From positions 1 through 64,000 of the forward strand of contig CAMWQW010000018.1 in assembly GCA_947176505.1 (NCBI GenBank): DNA of 64,000 bases, in the 5' to 3' direction. The stretch's first letter is position 1; each line of letters begins with the position of its first letter. This document shows positions 63,942-64,000 of this stretch, in pieces. Under the pieces are notes generated by a model, which worked only from the letters and a program-made list of their open reading frames with translations, was not told the DNA's origin and searched no databases. A program made the position numbers and the translations under genes. The DNA comes from an uncultured Lachnospiraceae bacterium. Its GTDB lineage: Bacteria; Bacillota; Clostridia; Lachnospirales; Lachnospiraceae.

Positions 63942-64000
63942 CTAGGATAACTCACCATGTTTTTCTTCCGCTTCTTCAAGGGAACTGTAACCGTAAAACA
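63942..64000 (-). CDS. 3' end of a gene entering from the right edge
   Basis: The last 18 codons of an open frame ending in TAG (FYGYSSLEEAEEKHGELS), cut by the window edge. The terminator-like hairpin just downstream supports a real gene end. No family can be named from this fragment. Confidence 0.5.
   Translation of the reverse strand, partial: FYGYSSLEEAEEKHGELS

Overview
The window looks like a chromosomal segment of an anaerobic, endospore-forming Firmicute of class Clostridia, most likely family Lachnospiraceae. The reasons are gene order and content: a complete spoIIIA operon (AA to AH), the xseA-xseB-ispA-dxs-tlyA-nadK-argR-recN-spoIVB string, dgt-dnaG-rpoD-trmK-nucleoside kinase-rnpB, remA-gmk-rpoZ, a zinc-ribbon DUF6320-like protein beside an alcohol-acetyltransferase-like protein, and moderate GC with strong GGAGG-type ribosome binding sites. 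No phage, insertion sequence, CRISPR array, tRNA or 16S/23S rRNA was seen. Species cannot be named from the sequence.

Layout. 1-539: non-coding, with a roughly 150-bp imperfect hairpin and the promoter of a Bce-type peptide-sensing and detoxification module (response regulator, intramembrane-sensing kinase, ABC ATPase, FtsX-like permease), followed by an ECF sigma factor and its membrane anti-sigma-like partner (to 6908). 6951-13948 (minus): a housekeeping operon yicC-remA-gmk-rpoZ-rimO-pgsA-cinA, ending in a large Asn/Pro/Tyr-repeat membrane protein. 14192-15928 (plus): the RqcH/NFACT protein, expressed divergently from yicC by back-to-back promoters. 15992-19733 (minus): two coat-F-like small proteins, a SpoVB/MurJ-type flippase and glycogen synthase. 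19825-31428 (minus): Asp23, nusB, xseA, xseB, ispA, dxs, tlyA, nadK, argR, recN, spoIVB and a Spo0A DNA-binding domain that has no receiver domain. 31524-35509: transglutaminase lipoprotein, prfC, deoB. 35577-40852: spoIIIAH to spoIIIAA, read from spoIIIAA, with a good SigmaE-like promoter. 40984-44271: a TrpXYZ-type ABC importer under a tryptophan T-box riboswitch.

44441-53710 is a more accessory stretch: PHP phosphoesterase, a PF06541 membrane protein, YlmH, two G3E (CobW-like) GTPases of which one is His-rich and the other is fused to a DUF1980-like domain, a YtrB-type ABC exporter, an aldose epimerase, a two-TM protein and an exported trypsin-like protease. 53840-60688 (minus) is the macromolecular synthesis region dgt-dnaG-rpoD-trmK-nucleoside kinase-rnpB. 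60833-63938 holds an HSL-type alpha/beta hydrolase, divergent from a condensation-fold acyltransferase and the zinc-ribbon membrane protein. A gene fragment enters from the right edge on the minus strand.

The observations most worth checking are the receiver-less Spo0A at the canonical spo0A locus, the GTPase-DUF1980 fusion paired with a His-rich zinc-chaperone-like GTPase, the Trp T-box on the transporter, the repeat protein with its acidic extracellular linker, and the long hairpin at the left edge.
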